Source: a virus
DNA: 64,000 nucleotides
Virus record (IMG/VR): IMGVR_UViG_3300042882_000890
Location: 42,605-106,604 of that record
Direction: 5' to 3' (one strand)
The notes beneath the pieces were generated by a model that was not told where the DNA came from, made no database searches, and saw only the letters and a list, made by a program, of their open reading frames with translations. A program made the translations under genes and the position numbers. This document shows, one piece after another, positions 56,174 through 64,000 of the stretch (its first letter is position 1; each line of letters opens with the position of its first letter).

Positions 56174-58879
56174 TTAAAGTTTTTTTGCTTTTTTTAGTTC
56201 AGATTTCCACTTAGCAACATTTTTATTTAGTAGTAAATTGTCTGAAGTTGTTTTGTAGGATTTTTTACCGTCTGATACATCAAAAATATTAGAGAAGTTA
56301 AGTACCTTATTAGTATAATCTACATCATAAGTTTTTGCCCAATCTTCTACTTTTTTACCATTTACTACACGACCCATACTGCTGTTGTAGTTTGTTACAG
56401 CTCTGTATAGTGCATCTTTTTTACTAAATCCTTTATTTAAGAATTTTTTATAATCCCTAGAAACCTTATACATTGTAGTTAAAGATACTTTGTCCTCATC
56501 ATTGAAATTATCTTTTGTGATTCCTATTTCTGTCAAATCATCGTTTCCAAAATTGGTTTCGTATTTCATTTGACCTGCACCTTTTGATACTTCATCTTTT
56601 TTGTATCCTACAGCTTTAAAGCCTGTGGCTACTGCTCTTTTTGTACCCGTAGTATATAGCTCATTTGTACCAAAATCTGACTCTTGACCTAAAATACCTA
56701 AAGAAGCTTTTGCTAAAGAGTTGTATTCGTCATCTCCTAAATTGAATACCTTTGATAAAGCTTTTTTATTTTTAGAATCATTCAAAGGTTTTATATAGTA
56801 GTTTTCTAGTTTCTCTTTTGCTGATTTAGAAGTAAAGCGGTTGTTATAATCTCCAGAAGAGAGGATTGCTGATTTTTTAGGGTCTATTCTTATAGCTAAG
56901 TCTTCTCTAATAATCTTCTTTTCTCCACTTTCTACAGCTTCGTATTTTGGTCTAAAGGCGTGTTTTACTGTAAAATTATGAATGCCGGTTGTATTATTTT
57001 TTACTAGTTCTCTATATTCTCTACCTTGCCAGTTATCTTTTGAGCCAGTGTGGTTATTATGTAGTATATAATAACTACCATCTGGGTTTACTTTATCTAC
57101 AATACCTACGTGAGTTGTACCTGTACCTGCTGCATCTGCCTCTCTTTGATAAGCACTACTACCTCCAGTATACATAGTAACTACGTCTCCGGGTTTTACA
57201 GTTTTTCTGTCTACTTCTTTACCTCCTTTAGTAGTTATGTTCTTACCAATATCCCAAGCATTACCATAAAGTCCTGTCTTAGTATTCCACTCTTGCCTAG
57301 ATACATTTGGTTGAATATTTCTAAATAACTCATTTTGAGCATACTCAGAGCATTGTCCTTCTGTACACTGTCCTAATAGTCCTTCTCCTTCTTTAAAACT
57401 ATGGTAGTTTGGGTTTGATAAGTTCTTATTGTACTCTTGGACTGCTTTTAAGGTTACTTTACCAATCTTACCATCAATACCTTGATTTTCAAACTTACCT
57501 TCTGGGTTTAAGTTATACCCTTGGTCTACTAAAAAGCTTTGTAGTTTTTTTCTTTCTGCGACTGTTTTGTAGTTAGACAGTCCTATACCTAAGTCAATGT
57601 CTTTATTCTCTATTGTATCTTCTAGTGTAGCTTTACTTGCTAATTCTTTTGAGTACTGGTCTAAATCGTTTAACGTAGTTTTTTCTTTATACTCTTTCTT
57701 TTTTGCTTGGGCTTCTATGTTTCTTTTTACTGGGGCTTCTAAGTTTGATAAGTTATCTCTTTTTGTAGTTTTATAGAGATTCTCTTTATTTTGGTTAATG
57801 ACTTCATCTACCGTTTTTTTCTTGTATTCAAACTTTGGTATTAATGGCTTCTTAGTTCCAGGTTTAGGTTTACCTTCGTCTTCTGTCTCAGTGTCTGCCT
57901 CTAACTCTACATCTGAATAGGTGTCTACAAAATCTCCTCCTTCTTCAAATCTTTTCAAGATTTTATTGAACTTTGTATAATCTATTCCACCTTGAACTCC
58001 ACCTTCTTCAAAATAGCTTGGTGCTTGTTGTGCTTGAATTTCTGGTAATTCCGGCATATACAATTGATATCCGGATTGTTGTGCGGCATAGTTTTGACCT
58101 TGTGCAAATTCTTGTTGTTGCTGTTGTGTTCTTTGGAAGTCCTCCATAAAGTTCTTCTCTTGCTGGGCTTGTGCTAACTCTTGTTTGGCAACATTTCCTT
58201 CGTTGTCTTCTTTAGACTCCTCTGTTTCGTAATAATCATTGGCTGACATATACTCCCCAGAGTTTTCGTTTAGTCTTATTGTGCTATCTACGTAGTAGTC
58301 ACCTAAAGGTTGTTCATCTTCTTGGTATTTTTGAGTTTCTTTTATAGGTTCCTCTGTATAATAGCCCTCTTCTGCATCTTTGAAATCATAAGGTTTTTTT
58401 AAAGTGTCTTTAAACACATTTTTTAAATGCTCTAGCTTTTTAGCTTTTTGATTCCTATAAACTCCTTTTCCTGATGTAGTTGGAAGTGATGCCCAAACTG
58501 GGGATGCTAAATGTGTGGCAGAGTTAAAATCTCCCTCTAAAAGTTTTTTTAGTGAACCACTTTTTCTTAATAGTTCTACCGCAGCTATATCTTGAGACTG
58601 CCTAGAAAAATCATTTAGTCCTAAATCTCTAGAAAGCCCTTCCCAAGTTGAATTTAAAAATTGATACGCTCCTTCTGCTGATGAGTAATCTTTAATAGAA
58701 GGTATCCAAACTTTTTTACCTGGTTTTTTGTCTAAATTATTAAAATATGTATACCCTACTCTTGTGTTATAACCTCTATCATTGTCTGTACCTTCTGCAT
58801 TACGTATAACACGTAGCATAGCTTGTACCTCCGGCTTTCTTAATAATTCTAAATTTTCTTTGTATCTACTTGTAGCCAT
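56174..58879 (-). CDS. Three-enzyme peptidoglycan hydrolase (901 aa)
   Basis: Residues 15-150 match the lambda-type muramidase/transglycosylase family (GH104): VIRNAEGTDNDRGYNTRVGY with the catalytic Glu, SSAEGAYQFLNSTW, QDIAAVELL. A Gln-rich linker (235-285) follows, then aromatic-EEGG motifs at 290-315. Residues 430-487 form a peptidoglycan-binding-like domain. Residues 503-645 are a CHAP amidase (Cys in EGQCSEYAQN, His in TTHVGIVD). Residues 720-865 resemble a soluble lytic transglycosylase (LGILGQESDFG, KGAGQM, AVTNYNSS). It could act at entry as a virion enzyme or at lysis. Promoter at 58914; first of three genes. Confidence 0.85.
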   Translation of the reverse strand: MATSRYKENLELLRKPEVQAMLRVIRNAEGTDNDRGYNTRVGYTYFNNLDKKPGKKVWIPSIKDYSSAEGAYQFLNSTWEGLSRDLGLNDFSRQSQDIAAVELLRKSGSLKKLLEGDFNSATHLASPVWASLPTTSGKGVYRNQKAKKLEHLKNVFKDTLKKPYDFKDAEEGYYTEEPIKETQKYQEDEQPLGDYYVDSTIRLNENSGEYMSANDYYETEESKEDNEGNVAKQELAQAQQEKNFMEDFQRTQQQQQEFAQGQNYAAQQSGYQLYMPELPEIQAQQAPSYFEEGGVQGGIDYTKFNKILKRFEEGGDFVDTYSDVELEADTETEDEGKPKPGTKKPLIPKFEYKKKTVDEVINQNKENLYKTTKRDNLSNLEAPVKRNIEAQAKKKEYKEKTTLNDLDQYSKELASKATLEDTIENKDIDLGIGLSNYKTVAERKKLQSFLVDQGYNLNPEGKFENQGIDGKIGKVTLKAVQEYNKNLSNPNYHSFKEGEGLLGQCTEGQCSEYAQNELFRNIQPNVSRQEWNTKTGLYGNAWDIGKNITTKGGKEVDRKTVKPGDVVTMYTGGSSAYQREADAAGTGTTHVGIVDKVNPDGSYYILHNNHTGSKDNWQGREYRELVKNNTTGIHNFTVKHAFRPKYEAVESGEKKIIREDLAIRIDPKKSAILSSGDYNNRFTSKSAKEKLENYYIKPLNDSKNKKALSKVFNLGDDEYNSLAKASLGILGQESDFGTNELYTTGTKRAVATGFKAVGYKKDEVSKGAGQMKYETNFGNDDLTEIGITKDNFNDEDKVSLTTMYKVSRDYKKFLNKGFSKKDALYRAVTNYNSSMGRVVNGKKVEDWAKTYDVDYTNKVLNFSNIFDVSDGKKSYKTTSDNLLLNKNVAKWKSELKKAKKL

Positions 58880-58887
58880 ATAAAAAA

Positions 58888-58917
58888 TTTGCCCCTAAAA
58901 ATTAAATTAGAGGCAAA
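58888..58917. promoter_or_regulatory. Imperfect inverted repeat in the leader of the hydrolase gene
   Basis: TTTGCCCCTAA (58888-58898) and TTAGAGGCAAA (58907-58917) are complementary over 11 bases with one mismatch. The right arm overlaps the promoter element, so it may be an operator or an mRNA 5' hairpin. Confidence 0.45.
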
Positions 58918-58944
58918 ATTACTAAAAATTATTGTAACTTCAAA
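58914..58944 (-). promoter_or_regulatory. Bacteroidetes-type promoter (reverse)
   Basis: Reverse strand TTTG (58944-58941), 19-base spacer, TAATTTTG (58921-58914); drives the 901-, 1598- and 643-residue genes. Confidence 0.75.
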
Positions 58945-58956
58945 ATTAGTTAAATT

Positions 58957-61900
58957 TTATGTGTTCTGAGATTCGTTTAACACAAACTTTAATGTTAGAC
59001 TAAATCTACTGTCGGCATCATAAGTCAACCTGTTTAAGAACCAGTCTCCTTCCATTTTTTTAAGTGGGTTAATACCGTAGAATTTAATTACTGCTGGATT
59101 AGGTTGCTTGTCAATCTGGTTCTTATCTTGAAGTAAGAATGGTATGTTAGTCGTGTTGTACTTAATCCTATTAAAGATATAATCATAAGTAAACTGGAAG
59201 TTATCCTTATTGGTAATCAATATGTTTTGCGTATTATTTTGATTTGTTTTAGGATAGTTTTTTGTGTTAGCTAAGTTTGGCTTTTGTATATCTAGTATTA
59301 GTTGACCTGAGCATCCTACATTGTTGTAAATCAGAGATTTATTAAATGTTAAGTCAGGTGTTACAGAGAAATCGTAATCATTACTATACCTTTTTGCTTC
59401 CGTCCATAGCTTAATCCCTTTTAACCTTTTTGTCGTATACTCAGCTTTTATAGGATATTCAACAGTGAATGATTTCTTTTTACCATAAAATACTTGGTAT
59501 GATTTGTTTGTTAGTAAGTGAGACCATAAGCCTAATTCTGAACTGTCTACTGCGTTATTCCTACCTGTTTGGAAGTAAGTATTGTGACTGATGTAGTAGT
59601 TAGGGTAAAAGCTGTAAAAACTCATCCATGAACCTGTATTCAAAGAAAAAGCTATAGTCCAAGATACATCCTCAAAGTAGTTAGTGTTCGTCACGCTTAC
59701 TGGTGTTACTACAGTCTCTTGCTCTGGTGTGCCTCTGCCTGTAACTTCTACACATACATATCCTACGCCTTCCACAAATTCTACACAAGGTTTAGGTATA
59801 TAGTCTTTTTTAGTTATAAAGATTCTTCTGTATCTACTATCCCACCCCATTGTGATACCAACTCCATTATATGGATTGTCTATATCTGCATTTGGTATAG
59901 ATTTTAGTATCTTGAAAGGTAAGTGCTCTTTGAACCAGTTTCTCATTCCACTAGGTCTGTTTCCAATTGAAGTAGATATTTCTTGAATGCCGCCACTGTT
60001 TGGTGGTACCATTAATACTTGACCTCTTTTTGCATCTACCCAAAAATGACCTGCTTCACAAGAAATACTTGCAAAATTTTGAGTTCCACCATACCCTATC
60101 TTAGCATTAACAAAAGATGTGCTAGCTCTTTGGAAAAACATATTTCCTCCTAAAACTGTTGCAGTTATTGCTGAACCGGTATCTATTTTTGTGTCTATCT
60201 TATTATACAATACAGAAGTGTTGTCAAATCTAGTTAGTATAGCTCCACTTTCTACATCTATTATGTCTTTAAGTTTCCCGTAATTAGAGGGGAACTCAAA
60301 CGTGTCTAAAGGTCTATATATTAACCATGGGTCGTATATCGAGTTTTCTGTACTGTCTCTTAAACTAGCCATTATACCATTTGGCATATCTTGTACGCAA
60401 TCATCAAACTCTTTATTATAGGTAGGACTTAAAGTTCTACTTCTTATAAAAGTTGAGCTTTTTGAGTATACTGTGTTGTATTTAAAGATGTTTGGTTCTC
60501 TTATTGGTACCACACTTTCTTGTGTCCACTCTCCTAAATCTCCGCAAACAGGGTAAAAGCTTTCTCTTTTTTCTTTGCCGGAATATCTATAGTTGGTATT
60601 TATACGTGTTTCTGTTAAAAAGTTTGGTACACCATAGTAGTACAAATAAAACTTAGATGGTGGCACAAAGTAGTTACCAGAACTAGTCCTGTTATCAAAG
60701 CTAAAATCACTGCTTATATCTGGGAAAGCTTTACCACTACTGCTAAAATCTTTGTTTTGTTCGTAGCTAACATAGTACTTAGGGTTTCTACCTATATTGC
60801 TGTAGTAGAAATAGTTAAAAGGTGTTAAATCAGCTTGTTTCATAGCTGTAACTAAGAACAGTGGTATCTTTCTTTTAAAACTGTGTCTTGTTATAAATGT
60901 ATCGCCACCAAAAATAGGTAGTACTTCTACACAACTATCATTTATATTTGTTAGAGAGCCTACAAAAGATGTGGTAAGCCATTTTATAGAGTTTATTGTA
61001 TTGTACTGAGATGGTAAATAGTTTTTTAAAGCTACATAAGGGGATGCGATGTCTTTTGCAATTTCAGGGCTTCTGCCTATTGAGTTCAAACTAGACAAAA
61101 ACATTGTGGTTAAACTAGAATTATTTTTGTCATGTGTTTTGTAATAATCTGGGTAATTTACTAGAGACTTGCCTGTTGACAATATTACTGTCTTTTCTCT
61201 GTCTATATTATTAACCTTAAAAGTTTCTCTAGTAACTTCATTTGTTACATTATACCTTCCATCGCCTAGGTATTTTGCAATGTTTAAGGCTCTTAAATTA
61301 GAACCTCTCTTTGTTTCTGTATTCATATAGTTATAAAAACCCTCTGAATAATAGTAGTAGGCAAAATTTTGTGGGGCACCTAAATCTCTAAATATTTTTA
61401 GCCACTCATATCTATATCTTCCATACTTATAAACAATAGCGGTTGCGGTCTGTGCAACAAGTACAAGTGCGGCTCCTACTATACCTCCTGGGAAAACAGT
61501 ATTTGCGAAACCTATTACCCAGTTTGTGTTTGATATAGATTCTGCTACAGACATTGCTATTTCAGCTATAACTTCGAGTGTTGCTAAAGATGCGGCTAAA
61601 TTATAAGCAGAGCCAGATAGTATAACCCATCTTGGGTGTTGTCTTACTTCGTCAAAATAACCACTAGAGTTTCCAAACATATAGCCTTGAATAGACATCT
61701 CAGAAGGTAACGTAGGTTTCCCATAATCTGTTTCAGGAGAATGGAATGTATAATTTCTGTTTGAATTACCCCAAACTACTCCTTCGCTATCTATGGTTGT
61801 AATACTATCCAAGTTCAATACGTCTTTAGAGTAAGTATTGTATGGATAGTTGGAGTAGAAAACCTGTCTACCTCTTTCATTATACCTACGCATATCAAAA

Positions 61901-64000
61901 AGTAATCCTGAAGATATTACACTTCTGTCTAAAGATATATCCCCTCTGAATATCTCGTAGCTGACTATTTTTTTTCTATCTTCTGGAGATAAAAGATTGT
62001 TGTCAACAGCTATATCCAAAAAAGTGTTTATGACATTTTCATCTATTGTTATACCCATCGGATAAATAACAGATTCTGAAAATGGTAATTTTTGTTGATT
62101 ATATAAAAAAGGTGCTACTTTATTGTCTGGAAATTTAAAATGTCTTATGTTTCTACAAGTAAAATCAGCAACTTCTTTTGTTGTGTTTTGCCAAGGTTCG
62201 GATTTAAAAATATAATTGCCATCCTCTACACCGTCTGTAAAAACTTCTTTGAACTCTGTTATCGTTTCGTTAGTTAATTTGCTAGATACCCCTTCTATTC
62301 TTTCTTCGCTTATCAGAAGATTAGCTGAGTTATAAAGTTCATTATTGTCTGGGTATGTTTGTTCACTTTCCCAAAAAGCTGGTATTCCTGTTTTGTAAGG
62401 TATTGCTTTACAAGACTGGGCTACTGGTTCTTCAAAAGTACATATTGCTGTGTATAATATTTTTTTACTTAATTTTAAATTACTCCAAGATACAAAAATT
62501 CTACTGTATTCCATATCTCTTTTAGTTAGTGTGTAACAACCCTTTGTTGGGGAATTTACCCACACTGGTACTACATTACTGTTTACACAAGCACCTGACT
62601 CTAGCTCTTTTAGCTGTATTGTTAGTGGAGTATCTACAGCTATCAAATACTTACTATTTGCGAACCATCCTCCAGGTATAAGTGTAGAGGTGCCTTGTAA
62701 GTCTGTTATTAATAAATCTGTTGTGTTTTTTCTTTCAAATAAAAACGTGCCTTGACCAGCAGAGCTTGATAAATCCACGAATTTGGAAAATAAAGCTTGG
62801 GAGTCTGTACATCTTTTGAACAAGCTAAATCTAACAGTTGAGGCTATAGCTATTAAATCATCTCCTTGTGGGTCTATTTGCTTTGATAAATCTATAATAA
62901 ACCTTTCTTTAGTTTCTGTGTTACCTTTGAACCAAAGTGTGTTTTTACTTAATCTTGGATAAAATAATTGTCCTGAAAGATTCCCATTTAGATACGTTGT
63001 TTTATCACTGTACTGTAAGCTATCTGGGGTATTTGTTATCTCTCTAATTAAATTGTTTGCTTGGTCTGCTATATATAAAGTGTTCCAACCACCAAAGTCA
63101 GTATTTGGTACTAGAGCTATATCCACTGGTTCGTTAAATCTTGCTGACCAATCTACTCCATCAATTTCGACACCTGTTCCTACAAGACCTGCTGTGCCAC
63201 CAAGACCTGCTATGGTAGTAACTATTGTTTGTGTAGGATTGTTGTAAAATGATATTTTTCTAATTGCGTGGTTGTATGAATCTGCTACATAAAGGTCTCC
63301 GTTAGAGTCAATTTTTATTCCTATTGGGTTATTAAATCTTGCAACGGTAGAAACTCCGTTTGCATATCCTGGTGAAGGACTTGATGGATTACCTGCAACA
63401 AGAACCAGAGACCCTCCTGTTGCTGGTATTTTAAATATCCTATTGCTACCAGAAGATACAATATAGAGTGTTGAATCGTCTGGGCTAATAGCTATTCCAC
63501 CTAGGTCTCCTAAGCCAGTTGAGGTACCTGAGACAATAGATATGCCTAAAGTAGCCATATTTAATTCTCTTACATCATCAAGAGTTCCAGAAGTATTTGT
63601 AAAATAAATAAATGTGTCATCGGAGTTAATGGTTATACCGTATACATCTGCAAATATTGGGTCAGTTTTGAAAGTACTAACAACACGAGCTGGTGTAATT
63701 TTTCTGATTGCACTATTACCTGTATCAACTACGTAAAGATTGCCTAAAGAGTCAATAGTTATTGCGGATGGGCTATTGAATGTTGCGGCAGTTCCGGTAG
63801 CATTACCAAAGCCAGAAGCACCTGAAGTTGAACCAGCAAAAGTGGTTACTTCACCAGATGGCGTGATTTTTCTAATTGAGTGTGCGACAAAATCAGTTGC
63901 ATAAATATTACCAGATGAGTCTGATATCATACCAAGTAGCGTAGTAAATTCAGCATCAGTACCTTCACCGTCTTCAGTACCGTCCTCTCCAGAACCAGCT
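58957..64000 (-). CDS. NHL-repeat tail/receptor-type protein (partial, at least 1680 aa)
   Basis: The frame stays open past the internal ATG at 63930 to the window edge, so the true start lies outside. The N-terminal 350 residues seen are NHL-type beta-propeller repeats: GNIYATDFVAHSIRKI, GNLYVVDTGNSAIRKI, DDSTLYIVSSGSNRIFKI, GDLYVADSYNHAIRKI, NTLYIADQANNLIREI. Several Ser/Asn/Tyr-rich beta domains follow. A hydrophobic Ala/Ile-rich region (around two fifths along, SLATLEVIAEIAMSVAES and GGIVGAALVLVAQT) interrupts them. Propeller repeats suit ligand or receptor binding, so a tail spike, fibre or adhesin is likely. Confidence 0.75.
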   Translation of the reverse strand, partial: AGSGEDGTEDGEGTDAEFTTLLGMISDSSGNIYATDFVAHSIRKITPSGEVTTFAGSTSGASGFGNATGTAATFNSPSAITIDSLGNLYVVDTGNSAIRKITPARVVSTFKTDPIFADVYGITINSDDTFIYFTNTSGTLDDVRELNMATLGISIVSGTSTGLGDLGGIAISPDDSTLYIVSSGSNRIFKIPATGGSLVLVAGNPSSPSPGYANGVSTVARFNNPIGIKIDSNGDLYVADSYNHAIRKISFYNNPTQTIVTTIAGLGGTAGLVGTGVEIDGVDWSARFNEPVDIALVPNTDFGGWNTLYIADQANNLIREITNTPDSLQYSDKTTYLNGNLSGQLFYPRLSKNTLWFKGNTETKERFIIDLSKQIDPQGDDLIAIASTVRFSLFKRCTDSQALFSKFVDLSSSAGQGTFLFERKNTTDLLITDLQGTSTLIPGGWFANSKYLIAVDTPLTIQLKELESGACVNSNVVPVWVNSPTKGCYTLTKRDMEYSRIFVSWSNLKLSKKILYTAICTFEEPVAQSCKAIPYKTGIPAFWESEQTYPDNNELYNSANLLISEERIEGVSSKLTNETITEFKEVFTDGVEDGNYIFKSEPWQNTTKEVADFTCRNIRHFKFPDNKVAPFLYNQQKLPFSESVIYPMGITIDENVINTFLDIAVDNNLLSPEDRKKIVSYEIFRGDISLDRSVISSGLLFDMRRYNERGRQVFYSNYPYNTYSKDVLNLDSITTIDSEGVVWGNSNRNYTFHSPETDYGKPTLPSEMSIQGYMFGNSSGYFDEVRQHPRWVILSGSAYNLAASLATLEVIAEIAMSVAESISNTNWVIGFANTVFPGGIVGAALVLVAQTATAIVYKYGRYRYEWLKIFRDLGAPQNFAYYYYSEGFYNYMNTETKRGSNLRALNIAKYLGDGRYNVTNEVTRETFKVNNIDREKTVILSTGKSLVNYPDYYKTHDKNNSSLTTMFLSSLNSIGRSPEIAKDIASPYVALKNYLPSQYNTINSIKWLTTSFVGSLTNINDSCVEVLPIFGGDTFITRHSFKRKIPLFLVTAMKQADLTPFNYFYYSNIGRNPKYYVSYEQNKDFSSSGKAFPDISSDFSFDNRTSSGNYFVPPSKFYLYYYGVPNFLTETRINTNYRYSGKEKRESFYPVCGDLGEWTQESVVPIREPNIFKYNTVYSKSSTFIRSRTLSPTYNKEFDDCVQDMPNGIMASLRDSTENSIYDPWLIYRPLDTFEFPSNYGKLKDIIDVESGAILTRFDNTSVLYNKIDTKIDTGSAITATVLGGNMFFQRASTSFVNAKIGYGGTQNFASISCEAGHFWVDAKRGQVLMVPPNSGGIQEISTSIGNRPSGMRNWFKEHLPFKILKSIPNADIDNPYNGVGITMGWDSRYRRIFITKKDYIPKPCVEFVEGVGYVCVEVTGRGTPEQETVVTPVSVTNTNYFEDVSWTIAFSLNTGSWMSFYSFYPNYYISHNTYFQTGRNNAVDSSELGLWSHLLTNKSYQVFYGKKKSFTVEYPIKAEYTTKRLKGIKLWTEAKRYSNDYDFSVTPDLTFNKSLIYNNVGCSGQLILDIQKPNLANTKNYPKTNQNNTQNILITNKDNFQFTYDYIFNRIKYNTTNIPFLLQDKNQIDKQPNPAVIKFYGINPLKKMEGDWFLNRLTYDADSRFSLTLKFVLNESQNT

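Overview
The window is part of a tailed phage (or prophage) of a Bacteroidetes host, most likely a flavobacterium. Ten forward and four reverse promoters carry the Bacteroidetes pattern TTTG/TTG, 19-20 bases, TAnnTTTG. Shine-Dalgarno sites are almost absent, base composition is AT-rich, and there are no host housekeeping or insertion-sequence genes. Terminase, portal, major capsid and integrase genes are not in the window, so family and lifestyle cannot be fixed. The two-armed layout and giant virion proteins recall crAss-like and other Bacteroidetes podovirus-type phages, but that is inference.

Left arm (1 to about 26.87 kb, all forward): a spanin-like lysis cassette (1-930), small accessory genes, a 3'-5' exonuclease and a PD-(D/E)XK nuclease (3.9-5.65 kb), then an RNA-rich island (5.65-7.55 kb). 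The island holds a 670-base pseudoknot-rich noncoding region, a lipoprotein, a tRNA-like element, an HNH endonuclease, a tmRNA whose two halves are in circularly permuted order, and a tRNA with anticodon CAT. After it come nrdB-nrdA behind an attenuator-like hairpin, more small genes, a glucosaminidase, a NinG-like protein, dUTPase, a winged-helix protein with a DnaB/RecA-fold helicase, dNMP kinase, family A DNA polymerase, an L,D-transpeptidase, a VirE-N/BT4734-type primase-like protein, a metallophosphoesterase and a GIY-YIG endonuclease. This arm makes nucleotides and copies DNA.

A bidirectional terminator (26.87-26.91 kb) separates it from the right arm (27 kb to the window end, all reverse). 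This arm encodes eight very large proteins: an NHL-repeat tail/receptor-type protein (cut by the window edge), a three-enzyme wall hydrolase, a 1598-residue protein with four UBA-like helical modules, and five giant proteins. One of these, 2584 residues long, is a polyvalent protein with two zincin-like sites, one or two ADP-ribosyltransferase-like domains, a kinase-like fold and a GNAT domain. These are probably virion or ejected proteins in four transcription units.

The strongest unusual signals are the permuted tmRNA (G3-U70 pair, canonical T arm, tag GDVYQLGGVQLRAVA), the large pseudoknotted RNA next to it, the multi-enzyme polyvalent protein, and the repeated modules and aromatic-x-x-Gly-Gly motifs in neighbouring structural proteins.
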